Origin: Candidatus Hydromicrobium americanum | GTDB lineage: Bacteria; Actinomycetota; Humimicrobiia; Humimicrobiales; Humimicrobiaceae | Length of the DNA stretch: 6,640 bases | Direction: 5' to 3' | NCBI GenBank assembly: GCA_002779205.1 | Contig: PEXF01000081.1 | Span: 1-6,640, forward strand | Part shown: piece after piece, positions 1 through 5,890 of the stretch | Layout: every line of letters begins with the position of its first letter | Position numbering within the stretch: the stretch's first letter is position 1 | The notes under the pieces: generated by a model | What the model saw: only the letters and a program-made list of their open reading frames with translations | Told to the model about the DNA's origin: nothing | Databases searched by the model: none | Program-made: the position numbers and the translations under genes

Positions 1-1139
1 TGATTACTGCAAGTCATAACCCTTATTATTACAATGGTTATAAAATTAAAGGCCCTTTTGGCGGCTCGGCTGCTATGGATATAATAATGAAGATTGAAGA
101 TGAAATCAGTGAAGTATTTAAAAATACTGCAAATTACAGGGATTTTTTATATTCTAAGAGCACTAACGGCAACAATATTAAAAAAGTTGATTTTATATCC
201 AGCTACAGGCGAAATATTCTCGGTCAGGTAAATAGGGATGTTATAAAAGGTTTTGATTTTGGTCTGCTGCTGGATCCAATGTATGGAGCAGCACGGGGTA
301 TATATAGAAGCATTATCGAAACATTCAATCCTAAAAATCTTACGGAAATACATTCAGCTCTAAATCCGGCTTTTGGAGGTATAAACCCCGAGCCTATTGG
401 AGATAATCTTGCTGAAGCTGAAAGTATCCTTAAGGATAAAAAATGTAAATTGGCTATTTGTCTGGACGGCGACGGGGATAGAATTGCCGTCCTGGGAGAG
501 AACGGAAATTATATTAGCTCACATCATATTTACGCTATAGTTTTATGGTATTTAGCCACCAAAAAGAAAATGAAAGGTAAAGTGGTGAAGTCAGTAAATC
601 TTTCCTCTATAGTGGATAAAATATGTTCAAAATATAATCTGGAGCTTATCACCACTCCTGTAGGGTTCAAATACATAGCAGAGGAAATTTTAAAAGGTGG
701 AGTTATTATAGGAGGTGAAGAAAGTGGAGGTCTCTGGGCAGGTGGAAACTTGCCGGAAAGAGACGGGATGCTCATGGGCTTAAAACTTTTAGAAATAATA
801 TGCAGTACAGGTATGACCGTAAACCAGATATTAGAAGAAATTTATAATGAATTTGGATATTTTGTATTTGACCGGATTGATTATGAAATTGATTTGCGCA
901 AGAAAGAAAGTTTAAAATCTCTTCTTGAAAAAGGTATCCCTGATATTTTAAAGAAAGCCGGTGCCGGAAGAGTTATTGTCATAGATGGATATAAATATAT
1001 TATGGAAGATGGAAGCTGGGTTATGATAAGGCCATCGGGGACAGAAGCAGTTGTAAGAATATATACAGAAGGCGAAAGTGACAAAAAGGTAAAATATCTC
1101 CAGGAACTGGGAAAGAAAGTCATCAGTCACATTTTTTGA
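1..1139 (+). CDS. Phosphoglucomutase/phosphomannomutase family protein, 5' partial
   Basis: This alpha-D-phosphohexomutase moves phosphate between C6 and C1 of glucose or mannose phosphates in the cytoplasm. The reading frame is open from base 3, upstream of the first in-window ATG (75), and starts with the active-site motif TASHNP. Its Ser codon at 12-14 is the residue phosphorylated in this family, so the real start lies outside the window and about 95-100 residues are missing. The other family signatures appear in order: the metal-binding loop DGDGDR (465-482), the sugar-binding loop GEESGG (714-731) and the phosphate-binding loop RPSGTEA (1029-1049; the family more often has SGTEP). The GEESGG loop resembles PGM-type enzymes more than GlmM (usually EQSGH), but it does not separate glucose from mannose specificity. 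Its neighbours, a PGI/PMI and a GMP-pyrophosphorylase-like gene, favour a phosphomannomutase role, by inference. Family assignment is very secure; substrate is not. Confidence 0.93.
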   Translation, partial: ITASHNPYYYNGYKIKGPFGGSAAMDIIMKIEDEISEVFKNTANYRDFLYSKSTNGNNIKKVDFISSYRRNILGQVNRDVIKGFDFGLLLDPMYGAARGIYRSIIETFNPKNLTEIHSALNPAFGGINPEPIGDNLAEAESILKDKKCKLAICLDGDGDRIAVLGENGNYISSHHIYAIVLWYLATKKKMKGKVVKSVNLSSIVDKICSKYNLELITTPVGFKYIAEEILKGGVIIGGEESGGLWAGGNLPERDGMLMGLKLLEIICSTGMTVNQILEEIYNEFGYFVFDRIDYEIDLRKKESLKSLLEKGIPDILKKAGAGRVIVIDGYKYIMEDGSWVMIRPSGTEAVVRIYTEGESDKKVKYLQELGKKVISHIF

Positions 1140-1180
1140 GAAGTAAGGATGTTGCAGGAAATTAACATTTAAAGAAGATT

Positions 1181-1186
1181 AAGGAG
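1181..1186 (+). promoter_or_regulatory. Ribosome binding site that decides the PGI/PMI start
   Basis: AAGGAG ends directly against the ATG at 1187, which leaves no spacer for that codon. The next in-frame ATG, at 1196, sits 9 bases downstream, a normal distance. This favours 1196 as the start and removes three residues (MSR) from the longest reading. Confidence 0.7.
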
Positions 1187-1195
1187 ATGTCTCGT

Positions 1196-2266
1196 ATGAA
1201 TATTTTAGATGATCCGGGTAAAATAAAAGAAATTGATAAGGAAGGTATGCTGGAAGTTGAAGAAAATTTTTACTTGCAGCTGCTGGAAGCAAAAAAAATT
1301 ACGAGGAAAACTGATTTAGAAAAAATAAAAGGAAAAAAATTTAGCGGAGTTGCTTTTTTAGGGATGGGAGGATCAGGTTTTGCCGGTGATATTATCAAAG
1401 CTTTAATAAAAGATGATGTTGATACACCTGTTGAGGTTGTAAAAGGATATAATTTACCTTCTTTTGTAAAAAGTGGCTGGCTGGTAGTTCCGGTGAGTTA
1501 TTCCGGAAATACTGAAGAGACAATCTCTGCAGTCAGCCAGGCATTGGACCGTGGATGTGAAATCCTTACTGTCTGTTCCGGGGGCAAGCTTGAGAGTATT
1601 GCCAGAAGCAACAGTAAAACAATAATAAAAATACCGTCAGGACTGCAGCCCAGAGGCGCTATTGGTTATTTATTTTTTCCACCTTATCTGGCTCTGGATC
1701 ATCTTGATATTATAAACATACCTTCCGGAGATATTGAAGAGGCTCTGGATCTGATAAAAGAAAAAGCCAGTCTTTACAACGGGGATGTTGGAAGTGATAA
1801 AAATTTTGCAAAGAAAATAGCCTTAAAAATTTCAGACAATTTGCCTATAGTATACGGGACAGAAGGATTGCTGTCGGCAGTTGCTTATAGGCTGAAGTGT
1901 GAATTTAATGAGAATTCAAAAACACCCTGCTGGTGGAATGAATTTCCAGAATTGAATCATAATGAAACTGTTGGCTGGGAAAGGCTTAAGGGAACCACCA
2001 GAAAATTCATACTTCTGGTTTTTAGAGAGAAGAATGAGGAAATAAGGATAAAGACACGTATTGATGTGACTTTGAATCTTATCAGGGAAAATGTAAGTGA
2101 GGTTATAGAAATACCGGTAGAAGGAAAATCAAAACTGGCAAAAGCATTATCGACGATGTATCTTGGAGATATAGCCAGTGTATACCTGGCACTTTTAGCT
2201 GGCATTGACCCCAGCCCGGTAGAAAAAATACAATCGCTGAAAGCTGAACTTTCAAAATTGAATTGA
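1196..2266 (+). CDS. Bifunctional phosphoglucose/phosphomannose isomerase
   Basis: This 356-residue SIS-domain protein of the PGI/PMI family interconverts fructose-6-P with glucose-6-P and with mannose-6-P in the cytosol. The first SIS domain carries the phosphate-binding loops GMGGSGFAGD (residues 56-65) and SYSGNTEET (101-109). The expected catalytic positions are all present: Arg153 in PRGAIGYLF, Glu239 in FNENSK, His255 in PELNHNE, and Lys349 near the C-terminus (IQSLKAE). These correspond to the Arg, Glu, His and Lys defined in the Pyrobaculum enzyme. Length is slightly above the roughly 300-350 usual for the family, with an acidic N-terminal extension before the SIS fold. The start at 1196 is chosen over 1187 because the AAGGAG abuts 1187. 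It lies about 56 bases after the mutase, and its stop is followed 41 bases later by the ahcY ATG. Together with the mutase and the nucleotidyltransferase it would feed GDP-mannose synthesis (inference). Whether it really has dual activity cannot be read from sequence. Confidence 0.93.
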   Translation: MNILDDPGKIKEIDKEGMLEVEENFYLQLLEAKKITRKTDLEKIKGKKFSGVAFLGMGGSGFAGDIIKALIKDDVDTPVEVVKGYNLPSFVKSGWLVVPVSYSGNTEETISAVSQALDRGCEILTVCSGGKLESIARSNSKTIIKIPSGLQPRGAIGYLFFPPYLALDHLDIINIPSGDIEEALDLIKEKASLYNGDVGSDKNFAKKIALKISDNLPIVYGTEGLLSAVAYRLKCEFNENSKTPCWWNEFPELNHNETVGWERLKGTTRKFILLVFREKNEEIRIKTRIDVTLNLIRENVSEVIEIPVEGKSKLAKALSTMYLGDIASVYLALLAGIDPSPVEKIQSLKAELSKLN

Positions 2267-2293
2267 AAATTAAATATGAAATAAAAAAATTAG

Positions 2294-2299
2294 AAAGGA
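2294..2299 (+). promoter_or_regulatory. Ribosome binding site of ahcY
   Basis: AAAGGA lies 8 bases before the ATG at 2308. It supports that start over the longer reading from TTG at 2263, which overlaps the previous stop codon and would add a lysine-rich, non-family N-terminus of 15 residues. Confidence 0.65.
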
Positions 2300-2307
2300 A
2301 AGTTTTA

Positions 2308-3564
2308 ATGAATTTTGATTTAAAAGATATCGGTTTAGCCAGAGAAGGTAAAAATAAAATAGAATGGGCTGCAAGAGAGATGCCGGTTCTGGAGGGGATC
2401 AGGGAAGACTTTTTAAAAAATAAGCCTCTTGAAAACCTGACTGTCGGGGCCTGCCTGCATGTTACTTCAGAAACAGCAAATCTTATGATTACTTTAAAAG
2501 AAGGAGGGGCCAATACGGCTTTATGTGCGTCCAATCCCTTAAGCACTCAGGATGATGTAGCAGCTTCACTGGTTGAGGATTTTAAAATTAAGGTATTTGC
2601 CATAAAAGGTGAGGATAATAAGACATATTACAAGCATATAAACAGTGTTCTTGATATAAAACCCCAGGTTACTATGGATGATGGGGCAGACTTGATTTCA
2701 ACCATTCACAGCAGCAGAAAAGAGTTGCTGGGAGGAGTGTATGGCGGTACGGAAGAGACGACAACAGGAGTGATTAGGCTTAAGAGCATGGAAAAAAATG
2801 GCGTACTTTTTTATCCGATCATTGCCGTAAATGATGCCAAGACCAAGCATTTTTTTGATAACCGGTATGGGACCGGGCAAAGCACTATTGACGGAATCTT
2901 GAGGGCAACCAACGTTCTGCTTGCCGGTAAGAAGTTTGTTATTGCCGGTTACGGCTGGTGCGGAAGGGGAATAGCTACAAGAGCGAAAGGAATGGGTGCT
3001 TCTGTGATAATACTGGAGGTAGATCCCTTAAAGGCATTAGAAGCTAAACTGGACGGATATGATGTAATGAGTTCCAGAGAAGCTGCAAAAATGGGTGATA
3101 TTTTTGTATCGGCTACCGGTAACAAAAATGTAATAGGCGAGGTAATTTTAACCAGTTGCAGGGATAATGTAATTTTAGCCAACTCCGGTCATTTTGATGC
3201 TGAGATTGATTTGAACTACCTCAAGACAAATAGCAAATCGAAAAGAAAGGTCAGACCTTTTGTTGAAGAATATCTTATGAAAGACGGAAGGAAGATACAT
3301 GTTCTTGCTGAAGGAAGACTGGTGAATCTGAGCGCTGCTGAAGGTCATCCAGCCAGTGTTATGGATATGAGTTTTGCAAACCAGGCTTTAAGTGTAAAAT
3401 ATATCTTTGAAAATAGCAGCAGTCTTTCAAAAAAGGTTTATCCAGTTCCTGAGGAAATTGACAGGAAGATAGCAAAACTCAAACTGGAGAGTATGGGAGT
3501 GAAAATAGATAAATTAACACATGAGCAGGAGGAATATCTTAGTTCATGGGAAATGGGAACATAA
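2308..3564 (+). CDS. ahcY: Adenosylhomocysteinase (S-adenosylhomocysteine hydrolase)
   Basis: This NAD-dependent cytosolic enzyme reversibly splits S-adenosylhomocysteine into adenosine and homocysteine, relieving product inhibition of methyltransferases. The 418 residues carry the family's substrate and catalytic positions: His51, Thr53 and Glu55 in LHVTSET, NPLSTQDD (76-83), Asp125 in MDDGADL, Glu150 in GGTEETTTG, and Lys180, Asp184 and Asn185 in the TKHFFDN segment. The Rossmann NAD loop is GYGWCGRG (214-221), followed by SGHFD (293-297), EGRLVNL (335-341) and EGHP (345-348). The GYGWCGRG form and the C-terminus ending in EYLSSWEMGT match the shorter archaeal/Thermotoga-like subgroup. That subgroup lacks the C-terminal KPDHYRY tail that contributes to cofactor binding in mammalian-type enzymes. 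From memory, the HxTxE motif is the form of true SAH hydrolases, against HxExK in methanogen S-inosylhomocysteine hydrolases. The ATG at 2308 has a well-placed ribosome site. mtnA follows 14 bases after the stop, linking two routes for S-adenosylmethionine by-products. Confidence 0.95.
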   Translation: MNFDLKDIGLAREGKNKIEWAAREMPVLEGIREDFLKNKPLENLTVGACLHVTSETANLMITLKEGGANTALCASNPLSTQDDVAASLVEDFKIKVFAIKGEDNKTYYKHINSVLDIKPQVTMDDGADLISTIHSSRKELLGGVYGGTEETTTGVIRLKSMEKNGVLFYPIIAVNDAKTKHFFDNRYGTGQSTIDGILRATNVLLAGKKFVIAGYGWCGRGIATRAKGMGASVIILEVDPLKALEAKLDGYDVMSSREAAKMGDIFVSATGNKNVIGEVILTSCRDNVILANSGHFDAEIDLNYLKTNSKSKRKVRPFVEEYLMKDGRKIHVLAEGRLVNLSAAEGHPASVMDMSFANQALSVKYIFENSSSLSKKVYPVPEEIDRKIAKLKLESMGVKIDKLTHEQEEYLSSWEMGT

Positions 3565-3578
3565 GCCGCTGCCCGGGG

Positions 3579-4637
3579 ATGAGCAGGGTATGCACCCTTT
3601 TATGGAAAAAATCTGTTTTGAAATTAATAGACCAGAGAAAACTTCCTTTTAAAGAGGTATATGTGAGTTGTAAGTCGGCAGATAGTGTAGCTAAAGCCAT
3701 AAAAGATATGGTTGTAAGGGGAGCGCCTGCAATTGGAGTCGCTGCCGGTTATGGTGTTGCACTGGCAGCATTAAAATTTAGGGGAGAAGATAAGGAAAAA
3801 TTTGCAGATTATATAAATGAGAATATAAGATTACTTTCCGGGACCAGGCCGACGGCTGTAAATTTATTCTGGGCACTGGATAGAATGAAAAAAATTTTAA
3901 CCAGTGATAAGAACCTGGAAGTTAGCAAAATTAAGATCAAATTAATAGAAGAGGCCGAAGAAATTGGAAAGCAGGATCTGGAGATTAACTGGAAAATTGG
4001 ACAGAATGGAAAGAAAATCTTCGATAAGGCAACCGGTAAAATTAAAATCCTTACTCATTGCAATGCAGGAGCGCTTGCAACTTCAGGCTACGGCACTGCA
4101 CTTGCAGTAATAAGAAGTTTGGATGCGGAAGGAAAAGTGGCAAATGTGATAGTAGATGAGACCAGACCATTTCTTCAGGGGGCAAGACTTACTGCATGGG
4201 AACTTCACCAGGAAGAAATTCCCTTTTTTATTATATCTGATAATATGGCAGGGTATTTTATGTCAATAGGAGAGGTTGATACAGTACTTGTTGGTGCAGA
4301 CAGGATAGCTTCAAATGGTGATGCGGCAAATAAAATAGGAACTTTAAGCCTGTCCATACTTGCCAGATATTACAGGATACCGTTCTATATTGCTGCTCCA
4401 ATCTCAACTGTTGATATAAAAATAGAAAGTGGGGATAATATCCCTATAGAATATAGAGATAAAAAAGAAGTGAGAGAAGTTTTAGGAAAAATTATTATCC
4501 CGGAATATATGGCAGTAGAAAATCCGGCTTTTGATGTCACACCGGCTGAAAATATAACTGCAATTATAACTGAAGAGGGGGTAATCTACCCTCCTTACAA
4601 AAAGAATATTGGTAAAATTTTTAAAAGTAAGAGATAA
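3579..4637 (+). CDS. mtnA: S-methyl-5-thioribose-1-phosphate isomerase
   Basis: MtnA converts 5-methylthioribose-1-P to 5-methylthioribulose-1-P in methionine salvage; members of the family also act on 5-deoxyribose-1-P. The 352-residue reading shows the expected landmarks: LIDQRKLPF (16-24), VRGAPAIG (46-53), TRPTAVNLFWAL (89-100), the catalytic Cys161 in THCNAGALAT, DETRPFLQGARLTAWE (193-208), and the catalytic Asp241 in GADRIASNGDAANKIGT. It ends with NPAFDVTP and ITAIITEEGVIYPP. It is strikingly similar in layout to the Thermotoga protein. The ATG at 3579 is preferred because it gives the family's usual 16-18 residues before IDQ. The ATG at 3546 would overlap ahcY and add 11 non-family residues, although an AGGAGG (3527-3532) lies 13 bases before it. 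No good ribosome site precedes 3579, so coupling to ahcY termination 14 bases upstream is plausible. No methylthioadenosine phosphorylase or other salvage gene is in view. The last 12 codons are part of a tandem duplication. Confidence 0.94.
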   Translation: MSRVCTLLWKKSVLKLIDQRKLPFKEVYVSCKSADSVAKAIKDMVVRGAPAIGVAAGYGVALAALKFRGEDKEKFADYINENIRLLSGTRPTAVNLFWALDRMKKILTSDKNLEVSKIKIKLIEEAEEIGKQDLEINWKIGQNGKKIFDKATGKIKILTHCNAGALATSGYGTALAVIRSLDAEGKVANVIVDETRPFLQGARLTAWELHQEEIPFFIISDNMAGYFMSIGEVDTVLVGADRIASNGDAANKIGTLSLSILARYYRIPFYIAAPISTVDIKIESGDNIPIEYRDKKEVREVLGKIIIPEYMAVENPAFDVTPAENITAIITEEGVIYPPYKKNIGKIFKSKR

Positions 4638-4662
4638 ATAATGGAAGCGGTGTTGAACTAAA

Positions 4663-4707
4663 ATGAATAAAAGAGGTATTGGTAAAATTTTTAAAAATAA
4701 GAGGTAA
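4663..4707 (+). other. Chimeric 14-codon mini-ORF made by the tandem duplication
   Basis: The reading ATG to TAA encodes MNKRGIGKIFKNKR. Its first codons copy the nucleotidyltransferase start (MNKS) and its last 11 residues copy the MtnA C-terminus (NIGKIFKSKR with small changes). Against the MtnA tail, one codon change is Ser to Asn and one is synonymous (AGA to AGG). A purine-rich GGAAG (4643-4647) lies 15 bases before the ATG, the same spacing as GGAGG before the true gene. It is most simply a duplication by-product. Whether it is translated is unknown, and no function is proposed. Confidence 0.4.
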
Positions 4708-4717
4708 ATAATAAGAG

Positions 4718-4747
4718 ATGAATAACGGAGGCAGTGTAGAGTTATAA
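4718..4747 (+). other. Nine-codon mini-ORF overlapping the nucleotidyltransferase start
   Basis: ATG at 4718 opens MNNGGSVEL and stops with TAA at 4745-4747, sharing its last A with the next gene's ATG (TAATG). The ATG comes from the third copy of the 14-bp unit, where ATA became ATG. GAGG at 4701-4704 lies 13 bases upstream. It could act as a coupling leader by termination-reinitiation, but an ORF this short can easily arise by chance. Confidence 0.25.
4727..4731 (+). promoter_or_regulatory. Candidate ribosome binding site of the nucleotidyltransferase, unusually distant
   Basis: GGAGG is the only good Shine-Dalgarno match before the ATG at 4747, but the spacer is 15 bases where 5-10 is normal. 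The equivalent GGAAG in the upstream repeat copy keeps the same 15-base spacing, so the layout predates the duplication. Confidence 0.45.
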
Positions 4748-5883
4748 TGAATAAGAGCAAAGCTATGGTACTGGCAGCAGGTCTGGGAACAAGGCTGAGA
4801 CCACTGACAGACTTAATCTCCAAGCCGATGGCTCCCATAGTTAACAGACCGGTTATGGAACATATTATAAGACTTCTTGTAAAACACAATTTTACTGATG
4901 TTGTTTGTAATCTGCACTGGTATCCGGATGAAATAAGAAATTATTTTGGTGACGGATCAAGATGGGGGATAAACATAGTTTATTCATATGAGAAAGAACT
5001 GCTTGGAACTGCAGGAGGAGTAAAGAATGTAGAAGATTTTTTTAAAGATAGTACTTTTTTAGTTATAAGCGGCGATGCCCTTACTGATATTGATTTAACT
5101 GATGCTGCAAGATTTCATAAAGAGAAAGGTGGTGTGGCGACACTCATTTTGACTGAAGTAGAAGACACCTCCCAGTATGGGGTGGTTCTGGTGGATGAAG
5201 ATATGAAGATAAAAGGCTTCCAGGAAAAACCTTTAAGTGGCGAAGCCAAATCAAACCTGGCAAACAGCGGAATATATATTTTTGAACCGGAAATATTTAA
5301 ATACTTTCCTCACCGGGAGCAGTTTTGTGATTTTGGCAGGAATCTTTTTCCTGACCTGATAGGTAAAAATGTTTCATATTATGGTTACCGTCATAGTCAA
5401 TATTGGAATGATGTAGGAGGTCTGGACCAGTACCAGCAGGGTAATTTTGACGCACTTGAAGGTAAAGTTAAGGTTGATATTCCAGGAAAGAAAATCAAGG
5501 AAGGTGTCTGGGTAGGAAAAAATTGCAAGATTCAGGAAGGAGTAGTAATAATTCCTCCGGTATGTATCGGAGACAATTGCACTATAAAAAAAGATGCAAA
5601 GCTTTTTGGCCCCATAATTCTGGGCAATAATACTGTTGTAGATGAAAGAGCTGTTTTGTATAGAGGTATAAAATGGGGCAGCGGTTATATAGGAAAAGAT
5701 GCTTCCCTGATTGGCGCAATTATAGGATATGATACAAAAATAAAAGACAAGGCTTCGATTTTGGAAAAAGCAGTCATAGGTTCCAGAAGCATTATAAAAG
5801 ATGGAATAAAAATCCATCCAAGTGTAAAAATTATGTCCAATGAAGTAATTGATATTGATACAGAAAATACCAGGGAAAATTAA
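4747..5883 (+). CDS. NDP-sugar pyrophosphorylase, probably mannose-1-phosphate guanylyltransferase
   Basis: This nucleotidyltransferase joins a sugar-1-phosphate to an NTP, giving an NDP-sugar and pyrophosphate; mannose-1-P with GTP is the likely reaction. The N-terminal catalytic domain (residues 5-235) has the signature LAAGLGTRLRPLTD (9-22), KPMAPIVNRP (26-35), LGTAGGV (86-92), the metal-binding Asp110 in SGDALTDID, FQEKP (158-162), NSGIYIFEPE (173-182) and WNDVGGLDQY (220-229). Residues from about 253 to 365 form hexapeptide-like repeats (VWVGKNC, CIGDNC, IILGNN, YIGKDA, AVIGSR), a left-handed beta-helix. The closest remembered relatives are actinobacterial-type GDP-mannose pyrophosphorylases, many fused to a C-terminal phosphomannomutase. 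This 378-residue version stops after the helix, and a mutase gene sits separately at the start of the window. The ATG at 4747 places the signature at the family's usual position. ADP- or UDP-glucose or dTDP-glucose substrates cannot be excluded. The next gene overlaps or starts within about 7 bases. Confidence 0.88.
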   Translation: MNKSKAMVLAAGLGTRLRPLTDLISKPMAPIVNRPVMEHIIRLLVKHNFTDVVCNLHWYPDEIRNYFGDGSRWGINIVYSYEKELLGTAGGVKNVEDFFKDSTFLVISGDALTDIDLTDAARFHKEKGGVATLILTEVEDTSQYGVVLVDEDMKIKGFQEKPLSGEAKSNLANSGIYIFEPEIFKYFPHREQFCDFGRNLFPDLIGKNVSYYGYRHSQYWNDVGGLDQYQQGNFDALEGKVKVDIPGKKIKEGVWVGKNCKIQEGVVIIPPVCIGDNCTIKKDAKLFGPIILGNNTVVDERAVLYRGIKWGSGYIGKDASLIGAIIGYDTKIKDKASILEKAVIGSRSIIKDGIKIHPSVKIMSNEVIDIDTENTREN

Positions 5884-5890
5884 TAAAAAT

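Larger units (their letters stand above)
4601..4757 (+). repeat. Nested tandem duplication across the mtnA/nucleotidyltransferase junction
   Basis: Bases 4607-4642 and 4677-4712 match at 34 of 36 positions with a 70-base offset. The first copy covers the last MtnA codons, the stop and the bases after it. Downstream, 4631-4670 matches 4715-4754 at 32 of 40 positions with an 84-base offset, including the start-codon region ATGAATAA. The offset grows from 70 to 84 because a 14-bp unit, TAAGAGRTRAATAA, occurs once in copy 1 (4628-4641) and twice in a row in copy 2 (4698-4711 and 4712-4725). The segment therefore reads as MtnA tail, gap, start, MtnA tail, gap (longer), start. Short AAAAGA homology around 4601-4606 and 4669-4675 marks the likely join. 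No transposon ends or hairpin were seen, so slippage or unequal recombination is the simplest origin. Confidence 0.88.

Noticed and set aside
1140..1180. Terminator or promoter between the mutase and PGI/PMI
   Set aside because: No hairpin with a T-tract and no paired -35/-10 boxes were found in this short gap.
2263..2307. Upstream TTG start that would extend AhcY by 15 residues and overlap the PGI/PMI stop
   Set aside because: The added segment is lysine-rich and unlike the family N-terminus, whereas ATG 2308 has AAAGGA 8 bases upstream.
2267..2307. Possible SAH or SAM riboswitch before ahcY
   Set aside because: The gap is only 41 bases, A-rich and without pairing potential for the known folds.
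2103..2546. Minus-strand open frame of 147 codons across the PGI/PMI-ahcY boundary
   Set aside because: It is antisense to conserved catalytic parts of two genes and shows no family motif or ribosome site.
4663..4707. Resemblance of the mini-peptide (GIGKIF, very basic) to cationic antimicrobial peptides
   Set aside because: The composition is fully explained by duplication of the MtnA tail; there is no signal peptide, immunity or export gene nearby.
4638..4746. Terminator between mtnA and the nucleotidyltransferase
   Set aside because: The region contains direct repeats but no inverted repeat followed by a T-run, so read-through is expected.
4743..4748. TATAAT matching a -10 promoter box just at the nucleotidyltransferase start
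   Set aside because: No TTGACA-like box sits about 17 bases upstream, and transcripts would begin inside the coding region; AT-rich DNA yields such hexamers by chance.
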